The notes under the pieces are model-generated. The model made no database searches and had not been told where the DNA came from. It worked only from the letters and a program-made list of their open reading frames with translations. This document shows, in pieces, positions 10,501-25,500 of a stretch of DNA of 34,149 bases (within the stretch, counting starts at the first letter, position 1; each line of letters begins with the position of its first letter). Where the stretch lies: positions 1-34,149 of the forward strand of contig JAWQRN010000208.1 of NCBI GenBank assembly GCA_033557685.1, read 5' to 3'. The position numbers and the translations under genes are program-made. The DNA comes from Sperchopsis tessellata (lineage: Eukaryota; Arthropoda; Insecta; Coleoptera; Hydrophilidae).

Positions 10501-13500
10501 TTGGAAGTTGTTCTTGGACTTGTACCACACTTGATATATTTTCAACGGCAGCTGCTAGAAGTTTAATTGGCTCCTCAAGAGCAGTCAATGTAGTTCTAGA
10601 TATTTCAGGAAACACATCAACTTCTTCGGAAATGCTTAAGTTTTCAGTATTCTGCAATCCTTCTTTAAGCTGATCTAAAGGTGCAGTTAATTCAAGTATG
10701 GACATGATACCCTTTTGGGCCACTATTCCTATATCTTCAGTTTGAAGCTTGAGAACTCCAACTTGATTTTGCAATTCAAGCAATGGTTGCCCAAGTTGTT
10801 TTAAGATTTTCACATTTACATTTTCTTTTGAAGATTTGATTTTATTTTCAATTTCAGTTAATTTACCCGATAGTTTATTAAGTGGTTCAGAAATTACAAC
10901 TGCTTTTTTGTCCTTCATTTTTATTGAACCTTCCTCAATTGTTGATTTTAGTAACTTGATAGCTTGCAGAACCTTGGGTTTTTCTTGTTCTAAAACTTTA
11001 GGATTTTGAGCTTCGTTCGTCAAAGTTTCTGTGATTGCCGTCAAAGCTTTTAATGGCTCTTTAAGTTTAGTTAAGATTTCTAGAGATTCTTTAGGAAGTT
11101 CAAAGGACTCAGTGAGTGATAAATTTTCAACGTTTTGAATTCCATCATTTACTATTTCTAAACATTGAGCAATGTTTAGTACAGAAAGCACTCCAATTTG
11201 AGTATTAGGTTCTATATTTTGAGAGTGCAATTTCAATATCTCAACTTGACTTTGTAATTCGTTGAGAGGTGTTTTGAATTGTTGTACTACCCGAGATGTT
11301 TCAGTTACTTTGGGTTTTTGCAGAGCTTCTTGAATCTCAGCAATTTTAGCGTTCAGTTTTTGAAGGGGTTGAATTATTGTCTCCTCAAATTGTACAGGAG
11401 GAATAATTTCTGAACAAACTTCAATCTCAGACTTAACGAATTTTAAAGATTGCAGCATTTTAGGAATTTCCTGTTCTATTTGACCTGGTTTCTGCAGACA
11501 TTTCGTAACATTTTCTGTTGCTGCAGCTAAAGCCTTAAATGGTTCCTCTATAATGCTCAATACTTCTTTAGATTTGCTAGAAAGCTCGACAGTTTTATCT
11601 TTAACTATAAGTTTTTCAATATTTTCTAAACCAATATGGAGGTCTAACAAAGGTCCGGCAAGTTCTAAAAATGGAACAGCCTTTTGTTTTTCTTCTGGTT
11701 TAAGGTCAGTTGACTGGATTTTCATTAATTCTACTTGACTTTGAATCTCATTCAAAGGTAATTTGATTGATTTGATAAGCGGTAAGGTAGCATTTTCAAT
11801 TGGTTTTGGTAGACTAATTTTCTCTTGCATCTCCAATACAGTTACTTTAAGAATATTTAATGGTACTACTATTTTCTCTGCAGTTTTTAATTCTGATGGT
11901 TTAACAACATCTCTTTCTATAGTTATCTTAAGAACTTCCAGAGCTTGCAACAATTTCGGACCCTCTTGCTCCATAATAGTTGGATTTCGTGCAACTTTAG
12001 CGATACTTTCCGCTACAATTGCTAAATTTTTCAATGGTTCTTGAAGATTTTTGACCATTTCTTTTGCTTCGCTTGCTAGTTCTCCTGTTTCCTCTGTCAT
12101 GATTAGGTTCTCTACAGTTTGTATGCTTTCATTTAATTGTGCTAATGGTTTTTCTAACTCGATTACCGATAATACACCTGATTGAGTTTCTAATTTTACA
12201 TCTTCTGTTTGCAACTTTACTACTTCTACTTGATTTTGAAGTTCATTTAATGGTGATCGAAGCATTTTCAAAATCATCAAAGATTCACTTTCTTTTCCAG
12301 GGCTGCACCGTTCTATTTTTTCTTGAATTTCTGCGAGTTTTGCCGACAATTTTTTCAATGGTTCATTCAATACTTGAACTTGCTCATCTGCTAGAGTACA
12401 AACTGCTTTATTAACTGTTAGTTTAAGGGCTTCCAGCACCTTACATACTTTTGGATTTTCTTTTTCTAGAGCTTTCGGTTTTTGTAAAACTTTAATTATA
12501 CTTCCTATCATTACTTTCATGGTTTTCATAGGTTCTTCGGTCATCTTAAGAGTATCTCTCGACAGTTTCGTGATAACTGGAATATTTTCATTTTCAATTA
12601 AATTTTCGATTTCGATCAATCCTTCATTTATGTCGTCAAAGTGTGCCGACAACTCCGAAATCAGTAACACAGGTTTCTTAAGTTTATTTTTAACATCTTT
12701 AGATTGGGTTTTCAGAGACTCTACTTGCATTTTGAGATCAGTAATAGGATCTTTAATTGCTGCAATTAATTCTCTGCTTTCTTTTATCTCTGAGGTTTCT
12801 TTCTGTAACTTTTCTTGAACTTTACTAATTGTAGCCGTCAAAAACTCCAATGGCTTTGATATACTCTCCACGGCTTTTATTTCTGGATTATTGTTAAGAA
12901 GCATTTCTATGTTAGATTTAAGAATAGGCAGTGCTTTTTGTAGTTCATACTGTTCGATAGTTACTTCTTTTGGAGTCTGATTATTGGAAGCTACCCTATC
13001 GACAATATCCACTATACTCTGTAGTGGTTCTTTTAAAATATTCAGTTTTTGGCCAGTTTCCTCCGTCAGACTTGACGCAGTATGTTGTTCGCCCAAATTA
13101 TCAAGCATACTTAATTTCTCAATTAAAAGTTGTAAGGGTTGTTCCATTTCAATGATATTAATAACAGCTCTTTGGGAAAGAGGTTTATTTTCTTCAATTT
13201 TAGACTTTATATTTATAAGATTGGTGTGCAAGACTTTAATTGGTTCTCTAATCACTTCGGCAATTGGCTTTTTCTCTTTCTTTTCAAGTTCGGCTTCAAC
13301 TTCCGTTATAGTCGTAGATAACTTCTGAAGTGGAATGTTTAATAATTCGTAAGTCTTTGTTTGAGGTAGGGTATTAGAAATATTATCAACCCTCTGTTTT
13401 AACACCTTAAGTGCACTCATTATTTCTGATTTCTTATCTTCCAACAAACTTGCGTCTTGAATAACGTCGGTGATATTTTCTGATGCCTTAGCTAGCGCTA

Positions 13501-16500
13501 CTAAAGGTACTTCTATTGTATGTAGAACTTCTTTGATATCTTTTGGAAAGTCAATTATTTTTTCGGTCATAGTCATACTTTGTAAGGATTCACATCCCAA
13601 TTTTAAGTCTTCTAAAGGCTTTGTCATTTCATTTAGAGAAAGAATTCCTTTTTGGGGTGTGCTACTAATATATTTCTCATATGCCTTTAGATTTCCGAAA
13701 TGAATTTGTAAATTAGTTATTGGTAGTTTAATTAAATTTACAGCCTCATGTATATTATCAACTATTTGAGCTTTCTCAATTTTTTCTTCAATGGTGCTTA
13801 TTTTAACAGATAACATATTCAGAGGTTGCTCAATTATTTGTGCAGATTGTGTGGTAGGTTTTTCTAAGCAAGCTTTATCAATTGATATTTTAAGAGCATG
13901 TAAAGCATTTAATATATGTGGCCTTGCCGTTTCAAAAATCTCTTGTTTTTCAGCAGATTGTATGGCAATTGATGTGATTGCCACTAACTCTTTCAAAGGT
14001 TGTTCTAAACTATTCAGAGCTTCTTTAGTTTTTATATCAGTACCTGACATGTTTTCTGTCAAAAGAATTTCTTCCACCTTTTGCAAATCTTCGTTCAATT
14101 CTTCCAAAGATGAAGTCATTTCTACTAGTTCCAAAATTGCTCTTTGAGGTCCTATTTTGAAACTATCTTTTTTGGAGTTTAGCAACTTTACTTCTGTTTG
14201 CAACTGATTAAGAGGTTGTTTTAGTTGTTTGATGCTCCCCAATAATTCACTGTCAACTTGACCATCAGCTTTACATAATTCTTTTTGAACTTCGCTTAAC
14301 TGTGTAAATAATGCTTTAAGAGGTTCGCTTACAATTTTAACTGATTTAGATTTTGGCTCTTCCAACTTAACAATTTCAACAGCTGATTTTAAAGTGTCCA
14401 AAGTCTTTTGAAGTTCCACCTTCTGGGTTTCTAAATTTTGTACGTCGTTTGAGGCAACTACCACGTTTCTAGTAATTGTCGCCAGAGATATCAACGGTTC
14501 TTGAAGGGCCTCTAAAACCTGTTGAGTTTCTTTTGGAAGTTCTGAGAGAGCTTGTGAATTGGCTATATCTTGGGCTGATTCTAAACTAGCTTCCAAATGT
14601 TCCAAAGTTGGTGTCAGTTGTTGTAAAGCAAGAAGACCTTTCTGAGGTGAGGCTTGTATATCACTAATATTACTTTGCATTGCATTTATTTCCATTTTTA
14701 AGCTGTTCAGAGTTGTTTTTACTACATTGACAATGGGATAGTTAGCCACTTCTTTAGTTTCTAAAGCTTGTTCGATTTCAGCAAGTTTAGCAACAAGAGC
14801 TTTTATTGGCGTATACATTACAGTAGCAGATTTAGTTTCTGGTTGCAAGATTGCAACTTTTTCGACGTCAGATTTGAGAAGATGCAATGCTCTCTGCAAT
14901 TCTTTCTTTTGAATTTCCATTATTTCTCCTTTTTCTAAAGTTGGAGCTATTTTATTTACAACGACAGACAATGATTGCATTGGTTCTTGAATAGTTGTCA
15001 AATAGTTTTTAGTCTCTACTGGAAGTTCAACCATATTTTCAACCAACGCTAAGTCGCAGACTTGCTGTAAACTCGTATTCAGATTTTCCAAAACTTCAGA
15101 GAGAGTTACAATGCTGGAGACTGCTTTCTGTGGGGTAGATTTAATGCTAGTCAATTGAGTTTTGAGAATTTTAACTCCTACTTGAAGCTCATTCAATGGT
15201 ATTTTTATTAAATTTATTTCCGATGTTACCTTATTCTCTTCGACTTTCTTCTCGATATCATGTTGTATTTCTGATATTTTGGCAGACATGCTCTTAAGAG
15301 GTTGTTCTAATATTTGAGTTGATTTAATTTCCGGTGAAATAATAATGTTTTCAATATCAAGTTTTACTGTTTCTAGTGCAGTGTGAAGTTCTGATTTTAC
15401 TAGCTCTAAAAGTCCGGGTTTACTCATGGCATTAGAAATATTTTCTACTGCTGTTGCTAAGCATTTCAGTGGCTCTTCCAAAACTTTCAAAACTTGTTTG
15501 GTGTCTATGGATAGGTCGGCAACACTTTCCCCAGCCACAGCGTCTTCAATACACTGCAAGCTCTCGTTTAGCTCATCAATTGATTGGATCATTGAAGTTA
15601 CTCCTAGAATGCCTTGCTTTGGAGCACTAGTTTCAGTGATTTGGGTTTCAATTATTTGTATGCCCATTTTTAGTTTAGTAAGAGGCTGTTTCAAGAGTTT
15701 GATTATAGCTATAGATTCTTCTTTTAGTTTTAATATTATAATTTCTTTTTTACTTATCTCCGCAATTTTAGCTGACAACTTTTTTAATGGTGCTACAATT
15801 TCAACCAACTCTGCTTGTGGTTCTTGTAAAATTACTTTGTCTATACTTTCTTTGAGGTATTCTAGTGCTTTTTGCATTTTTGGCTTCGCTTGCTCAGCTA
15901 TTTCGGGGCTAAGAGAGCTTTGCGCAAAGCTTTCTGTAAGCACTGCTAGAGCTTTCAATGGTTCCTTTACAGCCACTAACATTTCTTTGCCTGCTTGAGG
16001 AAGCTCACTAACAGTTTCTGTCATTATTTTTTCAACATTATCCAAGCCCTTTTTCAAATCGTCCAAACTACTTTGAAGCTCTACTACTGATGACAGCGCC
16101 TGTCTCACCATGCTTCCTTCTTTTACATTTACTTTTGACACATTTAATTGTATCTGCAACACATTCAAGGGCTCTTTTAAAAGGTGTATCATTTCTGTAG
16201 ATTTATCTTTCTCTGATACTTCCGAAATTTGTTCTATTTTCGCTGATAGTACCTTTAAAGGTTCAGAAATATTTAAAGTGCAAATATTAGGTTTCTCTTG
16301 TATTATTTTATCAATATTTTCCTTAACACAGCTAAGAGCATTTTGTAGGTTTGATTTTTGTTTCTCCAGCGCTTTTGGCTTTTTCATTAATTGCGTGACA
16401 GTTTCAGTTACCACTGCTAGAGATTTTATTGGTTCCTCTAGCATTCTAACTAAGTCTTTGATTTCTTCTAGAGACTCTGTTGGTACTGCCTCTTCAAGTT

Positions 16501-19500
16501 TTTGAAGTTCGCTGTTAATTTCGCCGAAAGATTCAGTTAATTTAACCATATCAAGTAAAGCTTTCTGTGGAGTACCTTTAACTTCTTCGATTTTCATTTT
16601 CAAAGCAATTAAGTTTGTCTTCATTTCGGTCGTGGTAGCTTTGAGTTTATTGAGAGCTCCTAAACTTTCACTTATTTGAGCTGATTTAGGTTCTTCATCT
16701 AACATTTTCAAAAGTTCACATATACCATTTTTCAAATTTTGTAGAGATTGTTCTACGGCTTCTGCTTTCTGGAATTTTGAAGGTTGAACATTATCTTCAA
16801 TATTTTTGTTAAATTGACTTAAAGCTCTCTGAAGGTCAGGCTTCTTAGCTTTAAATAAGTCAGCGTGCTGAATAACCTGTCCGGTTTGCTCAATAATAAC
16901 ATGTAAAGCTTGCATAGGTTCTTCCAGTACGCGAAGAACTTCCAGTGTTTCATTTGATAATGTTTTAACTTCTTCTAATTTAAGCATTTCCATCTTTTCT
17001 AAGCTTTTGTTGAGTTTGTTTAAGGGCTGCTCTAATGTAATAATTGAAAGTATATCTTTCTTAGTATCTGATTGCATATCTTCAGCTTGTAACTTTATAG
17101 CCTGTACTCCATTCTGAAGATTATTTAGTTTTGATTTGAGAGATCTTGCTGCTTTGAGAACTTTATTCCCTTGTAGTTGTAGATCGCTCAATATCTCGCC
17201 AATTTTCGCGGAAAGCTGTATTAATGGCTGATAAATGGCTTTAACTTGAGCGGCATTGAAAACTTCAACAGACACTTTATTAATATTAACTTTAACTGTC
17301 TCAAGTGCTTGAATTAAATCGACTTGTTTTGCTTCCGACTCTTCAATAATATTCACAGTGCCTTCTGTTGCTAAGAGCAATGTTTGAATTGGATCTTTTA
17401 GTCTCTCAAAAATTTCTTTTGGCACACCAGCTTCTTCATCTGTTACAGAAACAACTGTATCCAATTGTTTATTTAAGTCCTCTAGGCATGGTGACAGTTT
17501 TGATATAAACAAAATAGCGTGTTTTTCGGTTTGATTAATATTTTCGCACTGTATTTTAGAAATTTCTATGATACTTTGCAAATTGTTAAGGGGAAGTTTT
17601 ACTAAATTTACCGATTCAATAACTTCACTGCGTTTAGTTTCTTTTTGAATGTATTGCTCAATTTTAACAATGTTTCGAGAAAGAAGTTCTAGCGATTCGA
17701 GTAAAGGATTCAAACCCTTATGTTCAGGTTTAGCTTTTACTATTTCACATGCTTGCAGATGAAGATCTTTTAACGTTTCTACCAGTTGATGTATGTTAGT
17801 TTTCAATGTTGATTTGGCTTGTAAAGTATTTGTTACACAATTAACTGACGCTGCCACTTCTAGTAATGAAGATTGCATGCGTTTTAGCTGATCCTGGATA
17901 TCTGTAGATAAAACGAGTGTATCATCAGATTCCGCCAATTTTTCAACAAACTCAAGTGCATCTGATAACTTATCTAGGGACTCTGATAGATTTCCAAAAG
18001 CCAATGCTGGATTTGGTTGATCATTTTTCAAGCTACTTGATTGTACTTTTAATACTTCTATAGAACTACGAAGCTCTTGCAAAGGTTCTTTTATAAGTAC
18101 TAATGTCTTCAAACTTGTATCTTGTATGGAAGCCTTTGCGATGTGATCGCAAATCTCAGATAATTTAGCAACTAACGAATTGAGTGGAATAGATAATTTC
18201 TGCACTTTTTGAATTTCTGGTGAGTTTACAACTTTTTCTATTTCTTGTTTCGTAATTTTGACCGCTGCTAAAGACTCTGACATTTTCGTAGATACTATTT
18301 CAGGTTTCTGAGCACATTCGCTTATCTGCCCAACAATTATGCCCATTCTCTTTAACGGTTCTTGAAGAAGTTCTAATGTTTGTTTGCCCAGTTCTTCCGA
18401 ATTAAGAATTTCTGTATTCTGTAAAGCGATGTTTATATCTTCTAAAGGTTTTGCTATTTCGATAATTGATGCAACACCTCTCTGAGGTTTAGTGCTTTCT
18501 GTTTGCAATTTCAAAACCTCTACTCTAGATTGAAGATCATTCAAGGGCACTTTTACAGCATCTATGGCTTGTGTCAGTCCTTCTTCTTTCGGTGACTTCC
18601 TTAAGATAATTTGAGTATTTAAAATTATAGACGTCAAAGCTTGTAAAGGCTTTAAAAGTACTGCTATATTCTGTGACGTTTCAGTCTCTCTGCAAATTAT
18701 ATCAGAAGCTTCTTTGAGGTTTGTTAAGCTTTGTAGAACATCTGATTTTTGTTTTTCAAACGCTTTTGGTTTTTTTCCTAAGGAATTTACTTTTTGAACA
18801 GATGCTGTAAATGATTCAATCGATTCTTTAAGACCTTCAATAGCTATTTGTGTTTCGTTTGTAACATCTATGGTTTCTAGTGTCTCAAGCGAGGTGTTCA
18901 AATCAGCAATTGGATTTGAAAGTTCGCTTATGGAAATAAACACTTCTTTAATATTTGGTTTGGCATCTTTCATGGCAACTTTTGTGGCTTCAACTACAGT
19001 ATCAAGTGAAATTATTGAAGATTTTAACATTTCTTTTAGTTTCAAAGTAATTTTAGGTATAGTGGATTCCATATTCTTAAATGTTTCTAAAACTGCAGAT
19101 AATTCTACTGACAAATTTTCAAATGAATGTGCCAGACAACTCTCTGATGAAGCAAAACACACTTTGTCTACATTTGTTTTTAGCTCTTCCAATGTTTCTT
19201 GTAGATTCAAAATTTCTTTCTTCTTATCTGGTGCATTCTCTAAGCATTTTAGCATTTGTGCAGTTTTTATTAATTGTTGGTCAATGTTTTTAAAGTTTTC
19301 TAAATCTTCCTCGCAAGGAATTTCTATTTCTTCTCTAAGTAGCTGAGATTTAATTTGCGCTAAAGATTTTTCTAAATTTGTTACTGGACTTTCCAACTTT
19401 ATCAAGCTTAATAAAGGATCTTTCTCCTCTAATTTCAGGTTCTGAAAGACTTGAAGGTTTCCCATCAACGCTCTCTTCAAACTCGCAAGGGGTTCTTCTA

Positions 19501-22500
19501 CAACTTCTATTGATGCCACAGCTTGTTGATACTCTTCAATTTGGCAGCATATATGGTCCTCAATTTCAGAAATCTGTCCCAATAAACGTCGCAATGGATC
19601 TGATATCAAAGGAACTTTCTTGAGCTCTTCTGATGTTAAAGACGGTTCTAGTTTGCACTTTAATTCTTCTAAGCCCTGGCATACCTCGGTTTTTAAAGCA
19701 GTGGTAATTTGATATTTCGGGTACTGATTTGCAATTTTCTCGGCAACTATAGTCAAAATATGCACAGGTTCTTTTAAGATGTTTAGTTTTTGTACTTCAC
19801 TTTGAGGTAATTCATTTTCTAGAGCATTATTAATGCCTTCATCAAGTAGTTCTAATGTATTACTAATATTAATGATGTTCAAAACAGCTGCCTGAGTCTT
19901 CGGTTTAATATTATCTACAGATAGTTTTAATGAATTTAGTATTTTTGTGAGATCAACAACAGAGCTTTGTAGTGATGTCAGTTGTTCATGAGATTTTGTC
20001 TTTTCTTGTATAGCTTCATCAATCTTTTCTAGAACTGTTGATAGAGAGCCTGACATAGATTTTAAATTTTGGGAAAATGATTCCAGAGCACTATTTTTCG
20101 CAAAATCTACTGATAATTTTTCTGTAGCGATCTTCATTTTACTTAAACTAGTTTTTAAATCTTTCTTGTGGATATCCAAGGATACGTTGTTTCGCAAATC
20201 GTTTGAGAGGGTATCTATATTTTCCGACAAGTTTTGAAGATTCTGTTGGAATGTTTCTGTGTCCTTGATAGACTCATTAGGAATATTTTCTAACGGCACA
20301 TAAGGAATGATTTTAGATAGAGTTGATAACTGATTACCTAAAGAAGTTACTGCTAAAAAGCCAGAAGTTGTTGCAATTCCCATCTGTTCTGCCACTTTTT
20401 GTAAATCGTGGACTTTTCCCATAAGTTCATTTAAAGGAGTAACTAATGTGTTTGCTAGACTTAACTCTGGCTCATCTAAGAGTGTTTCAGTGATGGCTAA
20501 TTTACCAGATAATGTCTGCAAATTGTCACATAAAGTCTTAATTACTGGAGTTTGTAAGTTTGATAGGTTGAGTTTTTCGACATAATTTCTTGTGGCATGC
20601 AATTCTTCTTTGAAATAACACTTTTCTTTCTCTGATAAATGAGCTTTTTGAGGAGTAACTTCTATAGATTTCATTGCAGTGGCAAGTTGTTTTATAGCTT
20701 CTGGGACAGTGCAAAGTTTCGCATATTCTTCTTGACTTATATCTGGTGTTGTTCCAATTGTCTGTAGATTTTCAGGTTGTAAGGTTTTTTGGAAGTTCAA
20801 AAGGACCTCTTCCAAATCTAACAAAGATGGAGCTATCTTTTCTGCAACACCAGTGAGTTTGATATTTTGTTTTTGGTAAGATCTTACACTGCTAAGAATA
20901 TTCTGAATTGGTTCTATTAATTTCTTAATAGCGACTAAATCGCGTCTCTCTTGTTTTAATTCTGGGCAAGAATCTGTTACAGCTTTAGCTAATTTTTGAA
21001 TGCTTATTTCTAATTCTATAATTTGTTTTGCTTCTGAAATATTTCCATCGACCGTAAGGGCTGTCAAAGCTGCTGTTTGAATGTCTTTGAGTGCACCTAC
21101 TAATGCTGGATTCTTAAAATTATTAATATCCATTTCCTTTTCAGCTTGTTGAGAGCATTCTCGCAAATTGGTCAATTGGTTCGAAACATTTTCGAAAATA
21201 TTGCAGCCCTTTTGAACATTTTCTTCTAATAATGGCATTAGTTCTTTAATTGGTTTTTCTAATAATATAATGCCTGGAATATTTTTGTTTTTCTTCAGTT
21301 TCTTATCTAATATGTTAACATTTTCCGATAATTTTTCAAGTTTTTGTTTTACAAAACGTTTTTCTGAAACAATAGCTTGTACATCTAAAATTGATTTTGT
21401 TAAATTTTCTAGAGATTCGGCAATTTTTTGTACAATCGATTCTTCTGCACATTTTTGGTCTTGCAAGACAGTTTTCATACATATGCTAATGATTGTGCTT
21501 TGCAAAGAATCTATTGGTTCTGAAAAGTCAGATATCGTGAGATTTTCTTCACTTTTCTGCTTAGATATTTCTAAGATATGATTAAAGGCATTTCCAATTC
21601 TTTCTAACGTAGGCAATTCTTCAGGTACAGATTTGGCTTCCACTGCGTGTTGGAGTTTATGCTGAAGAGTAAGCAGAGGGTCTTGTAGTAAAGATAATAA
21701 ATGTAAATTTCCTAGTGGTTGATGTTTAATCGTTAACACAAACTTAATTAAATCTTTAAGTGGTGTATTTATTTTTTTGAGTTCACTAACATCTTCAACA
21801 GTTTTCGGTTTTTCAAATATTATATGAGCAAATTCTATTGCTTTGCTTAGTTCATTTAACTGTTCTTGTGTAGATATAGCAAACGAATGGTCATGCACTT
21901 TTGTTAGAACATCGGTGGCATTTTCTTTGACTGTATAAGTGAGGACATTAATATTGCCTTGCAGAATTTGTAGATTATGGTCAATCTCGTCGACGTTCGA
22001 AGTTGTTTGCTCAAGAGTATTTGAAATATTGCCAATAGACTCAGCTAGATTCTGAATGAGCTTAACCTCTTCAGTTTTTACATCAGCTTCATTTAAATTT
22101 CCTACTTTTTCAATAATGCATTGTATTGGTTTTTGCATTTCTGATAGTACTTGCATTTTTATTTCTGATGGTGTTTGAACAGATTTTGCGACGCATTTTT
22201 CTAATTTCTGTAAAGACTTTGTAAATTCTCCAACAATCTCTATTTTTTTGGATAATTCTTGCGCAAACAACATCTTTTCTTTTTCTAGAACTTTTTCTAC
22301 TGTTCTAGAAACGTCTTGTAGAGGTTCCAGCAAACCCTTAACTTGAGAATCTTGGTTAATACTAGCGACAGCCACTTTAAGTTTATTGGACGTTGCTTCC
22401 ATTTTCTCTATTGCCAAATTTTTGTTTTCTCTAAAATCACTATCCAAAGAACTATTTAATTCTTCCATGCAATCCGCAGATTTTTGTAGTATATTTAGTT

Positions 22501-25500
22501 CGTCGGTAGACAGCTTATCACTTTTTTCTTGTAAAATATTTCCGACTATAAATTGTAATGCTGTTAAAGGTCTTGGTAGTTCAGTTATCAAAATCTTGTA
22601 AGATTTATTTTCTGGTTGAACATCAAAAGATGAAATGGTTTCTTGTAAATTTTGTAAATTTTCCCGCATGCTCTTTAATGGAATTGCCACTTCTTTTGGT
22701 TTTTCGACCTCTTCCTTTTGAGATAGCTTTAGAATATTCAGATTGAGCGTTGAAATAACCTCAACTAACTTTTTGGCTGAGTTGTTTTCAGATGTATTTG
22801 AGGTTGAATTTTCAAATTCTTTTGTAGCATCGAAGAAGATTTTAACATTCGAATCTTCAGGATTTTCAAATGGATTTTGGGACGATTTAATGTACGTTTC
22901 TATTGCTTTAGTAGCTTTAGCTATTGCTTCGACAGTACATCTTTCTCCCTCATTTCCACTAGCCTGGGTTTCTTTAATATATTGCAAAGTTTGATCAAAC
23001 GTCCGAATAAACTCAGGTATATAGGATTGCTTAGTTTGTGACAATTTCGGTACATTAATTTTTTCAAGATCTCCTTTCATCCTGTTCATTGATTCTCCAA
23101 CTTCTTTTAAAATATTCTTAACGAACTGAGTCTGATCTATGAGAGTAGGAATATTTTCCACCAAGTTTATAACATTTTTGACTGTTTCTTCTAAAGGTTC
23201 AATTATTTCTTTAATTTGAGATTCCTGTTTAATAGCAACAACAGCAATGCGCAAATCTTCTATAGTGCTCTTAACACTTTCAACGGTTGCTGATGGCATA
23301 TCCTTACTATCTTCAGATGGAATGTTTTGCGTGTTGACTAAATAATTATTTAATTCTTGTAATGTTTTCTCTGCTACCTGTATAGCACGCTGCTCTTCAC
23401 TGTACAATTTCTTTGTATCAATTTTATCTGTCAAATTTTCACATATGATACTTTCAAGAGCAATTATGGATTTTTCCAATTCATTTATGGCCGCTTTCTT
23501 TTCATTCGGAATATCCTGTTTTTCAATAACAGCAACTGACCTTTGAAGATCCTTCAAAATTTTTACCATAGGTATATCTTCCTTCAGAATATCTTTTGAT
23601 ACTTCCTTTAGAGTTTCCAGTTCCTTCAGTGGCTCTGCAGCTGTTGGTGATTCTTGTTCTACTACTGCTTCAGACTTTCCTGCTACTTGCAGTTCTATTT
23701 TCTTCGGTGCTTCTTGAACAGTTTGGTCAGACATCTTATAGAATATAATAATTGTTGAAGCAACATCTTCTATATGCTCCACTATATGCTTTATGTTAGA
23801 ATCTTGAACTATCAGAGCAGCAACTACTTTCAAATCGCTTACGTCTGTTAATATTTTTTCAAACTGACCTTCATCAGTTACAGTATCTACTTTCTCTGAA
23901 GACTGATGGTTTTCAATAAACCAATTTATTTCCTGAACAACTTGTTCAGATATTTTAACTATTGCCCTTTCCTCTGAAGAAATTTTACCTATGTTTGCGG
24001 TAGAAGAAATTATGTCTTGAATTTCAGCAAGTTGCTTCTCAATTGGTTTTAAGAGTTGATTGCGACTCTCGGAAATTTTCGATTTACATCCAGTGATTAA
24101 CATTTGCAAATGTTCAAAGGATTTTAATATTGGGTTTATAACTGTTTCTTGGATGTCTTCTAAAATCTCGGAATTAGTTTCTTCACCTTCTTGAATCTCT
24201 GTACTTCCTGATAAAATTTCTTGCACTTTCTCTGAACCTGCTGTAATAATTTCATCAACTATTTCTTTAAGTTCATCTGCTGCAACGAAAGGAGTTTCAA
24301 GGGCAGCCTGTTTAGCAACTTCAGGGGTTTCCAGAGTTATTAATTCAGTTGGTTTAACAGGTCTCACGGAATCATCTAATGTTCCAGAAATTTCTTCTTT
24401 TACAACAATTTCTTGGATTTTAGGTACTTCAATACTAAGTGGTTTGACTTCTGAAGTTTTTTCATCAATACTTCTTGAAGCAGTTTCTTCTGTTGGTTCA
24501 GATTGTTCTATTACCTTTTCTTCTACATATTCCTCGGATGAAGAAGGTAACGCTTCTTCTTTTTTCAAAACTATTAAGATTTCCAAGCTATCGCCTTTTC
24601 TAAGAATTGGAAGAGGTTCATCAATTTTCTTTTCTTCGCTTTCTTTATCATCTTGTTTCTGGATAGTTGGAATGTGTACAATTGTTATGTGCAATTCCTC
24701 GAGTAATTTTGCAACTTGTTTCAATGGTGACTCTCGAAGTTCAGTCTTCGCCATCAGTAATTGATTTATAGAACGATTTGCTACTTCAACCTTTTCAGGA
24801 TGAGGCACCTGATCTTGTTTTTTACAAACGAGTATTTCCTTAATACTTTTTATGCAGTTCAAGATTTCCTTATTATAGATCTGTTCAGAAGTAGTAAAGA
24901 TATTTTTTTTACCTATATTTTCCATAGTATCTTCTAACGCAAGGAAGCTATCGTGAAGTTTAGTTAAAGTTGCTTCTCTTTCTTGATTTGGAAGTGCTGA
25001 TGCAATATTAATGAGTTGCTTAATTGGTGTAATTAATTCATCGTTACTAAGTTGTGCTACTAAACAAATTCGTTGTGATTTTTCTAATTCAATTGTTATA
25101 ATTGGTGTCAATTTGGTTATATTTGTCAAGATGTCCATCATTTGTCTTGTTGAAGCATTTGGAGATAAAGTTTTCAGTGTAAGTTTCAAAGCTTTCAAAC
25201 ATTCCTGGTTATTATTTTCTGCAGTTCTAATCTTATTTTCATCATATTCTGATAGTTGGAGACCAATAGAATTATTAGAACTTTCTAAAAATCGGGCAAT
25301 GTTTTCTAATAGTATTTGGTCCTCTTCTAATACTTCTGCTTCTAGTAAATCATTTGAAGACATCTGCAATCCATATAAAGATCGTTGCAATTTGAGTATT
25401 TGTGTTTTGTCAATACTAGAAGATTTAATAATTGCCAAATTTTTAACCAGATTTTGAGCAGAGTCTGACACCGCTTGAATTTTTTCAGCTTTCTTCACTC

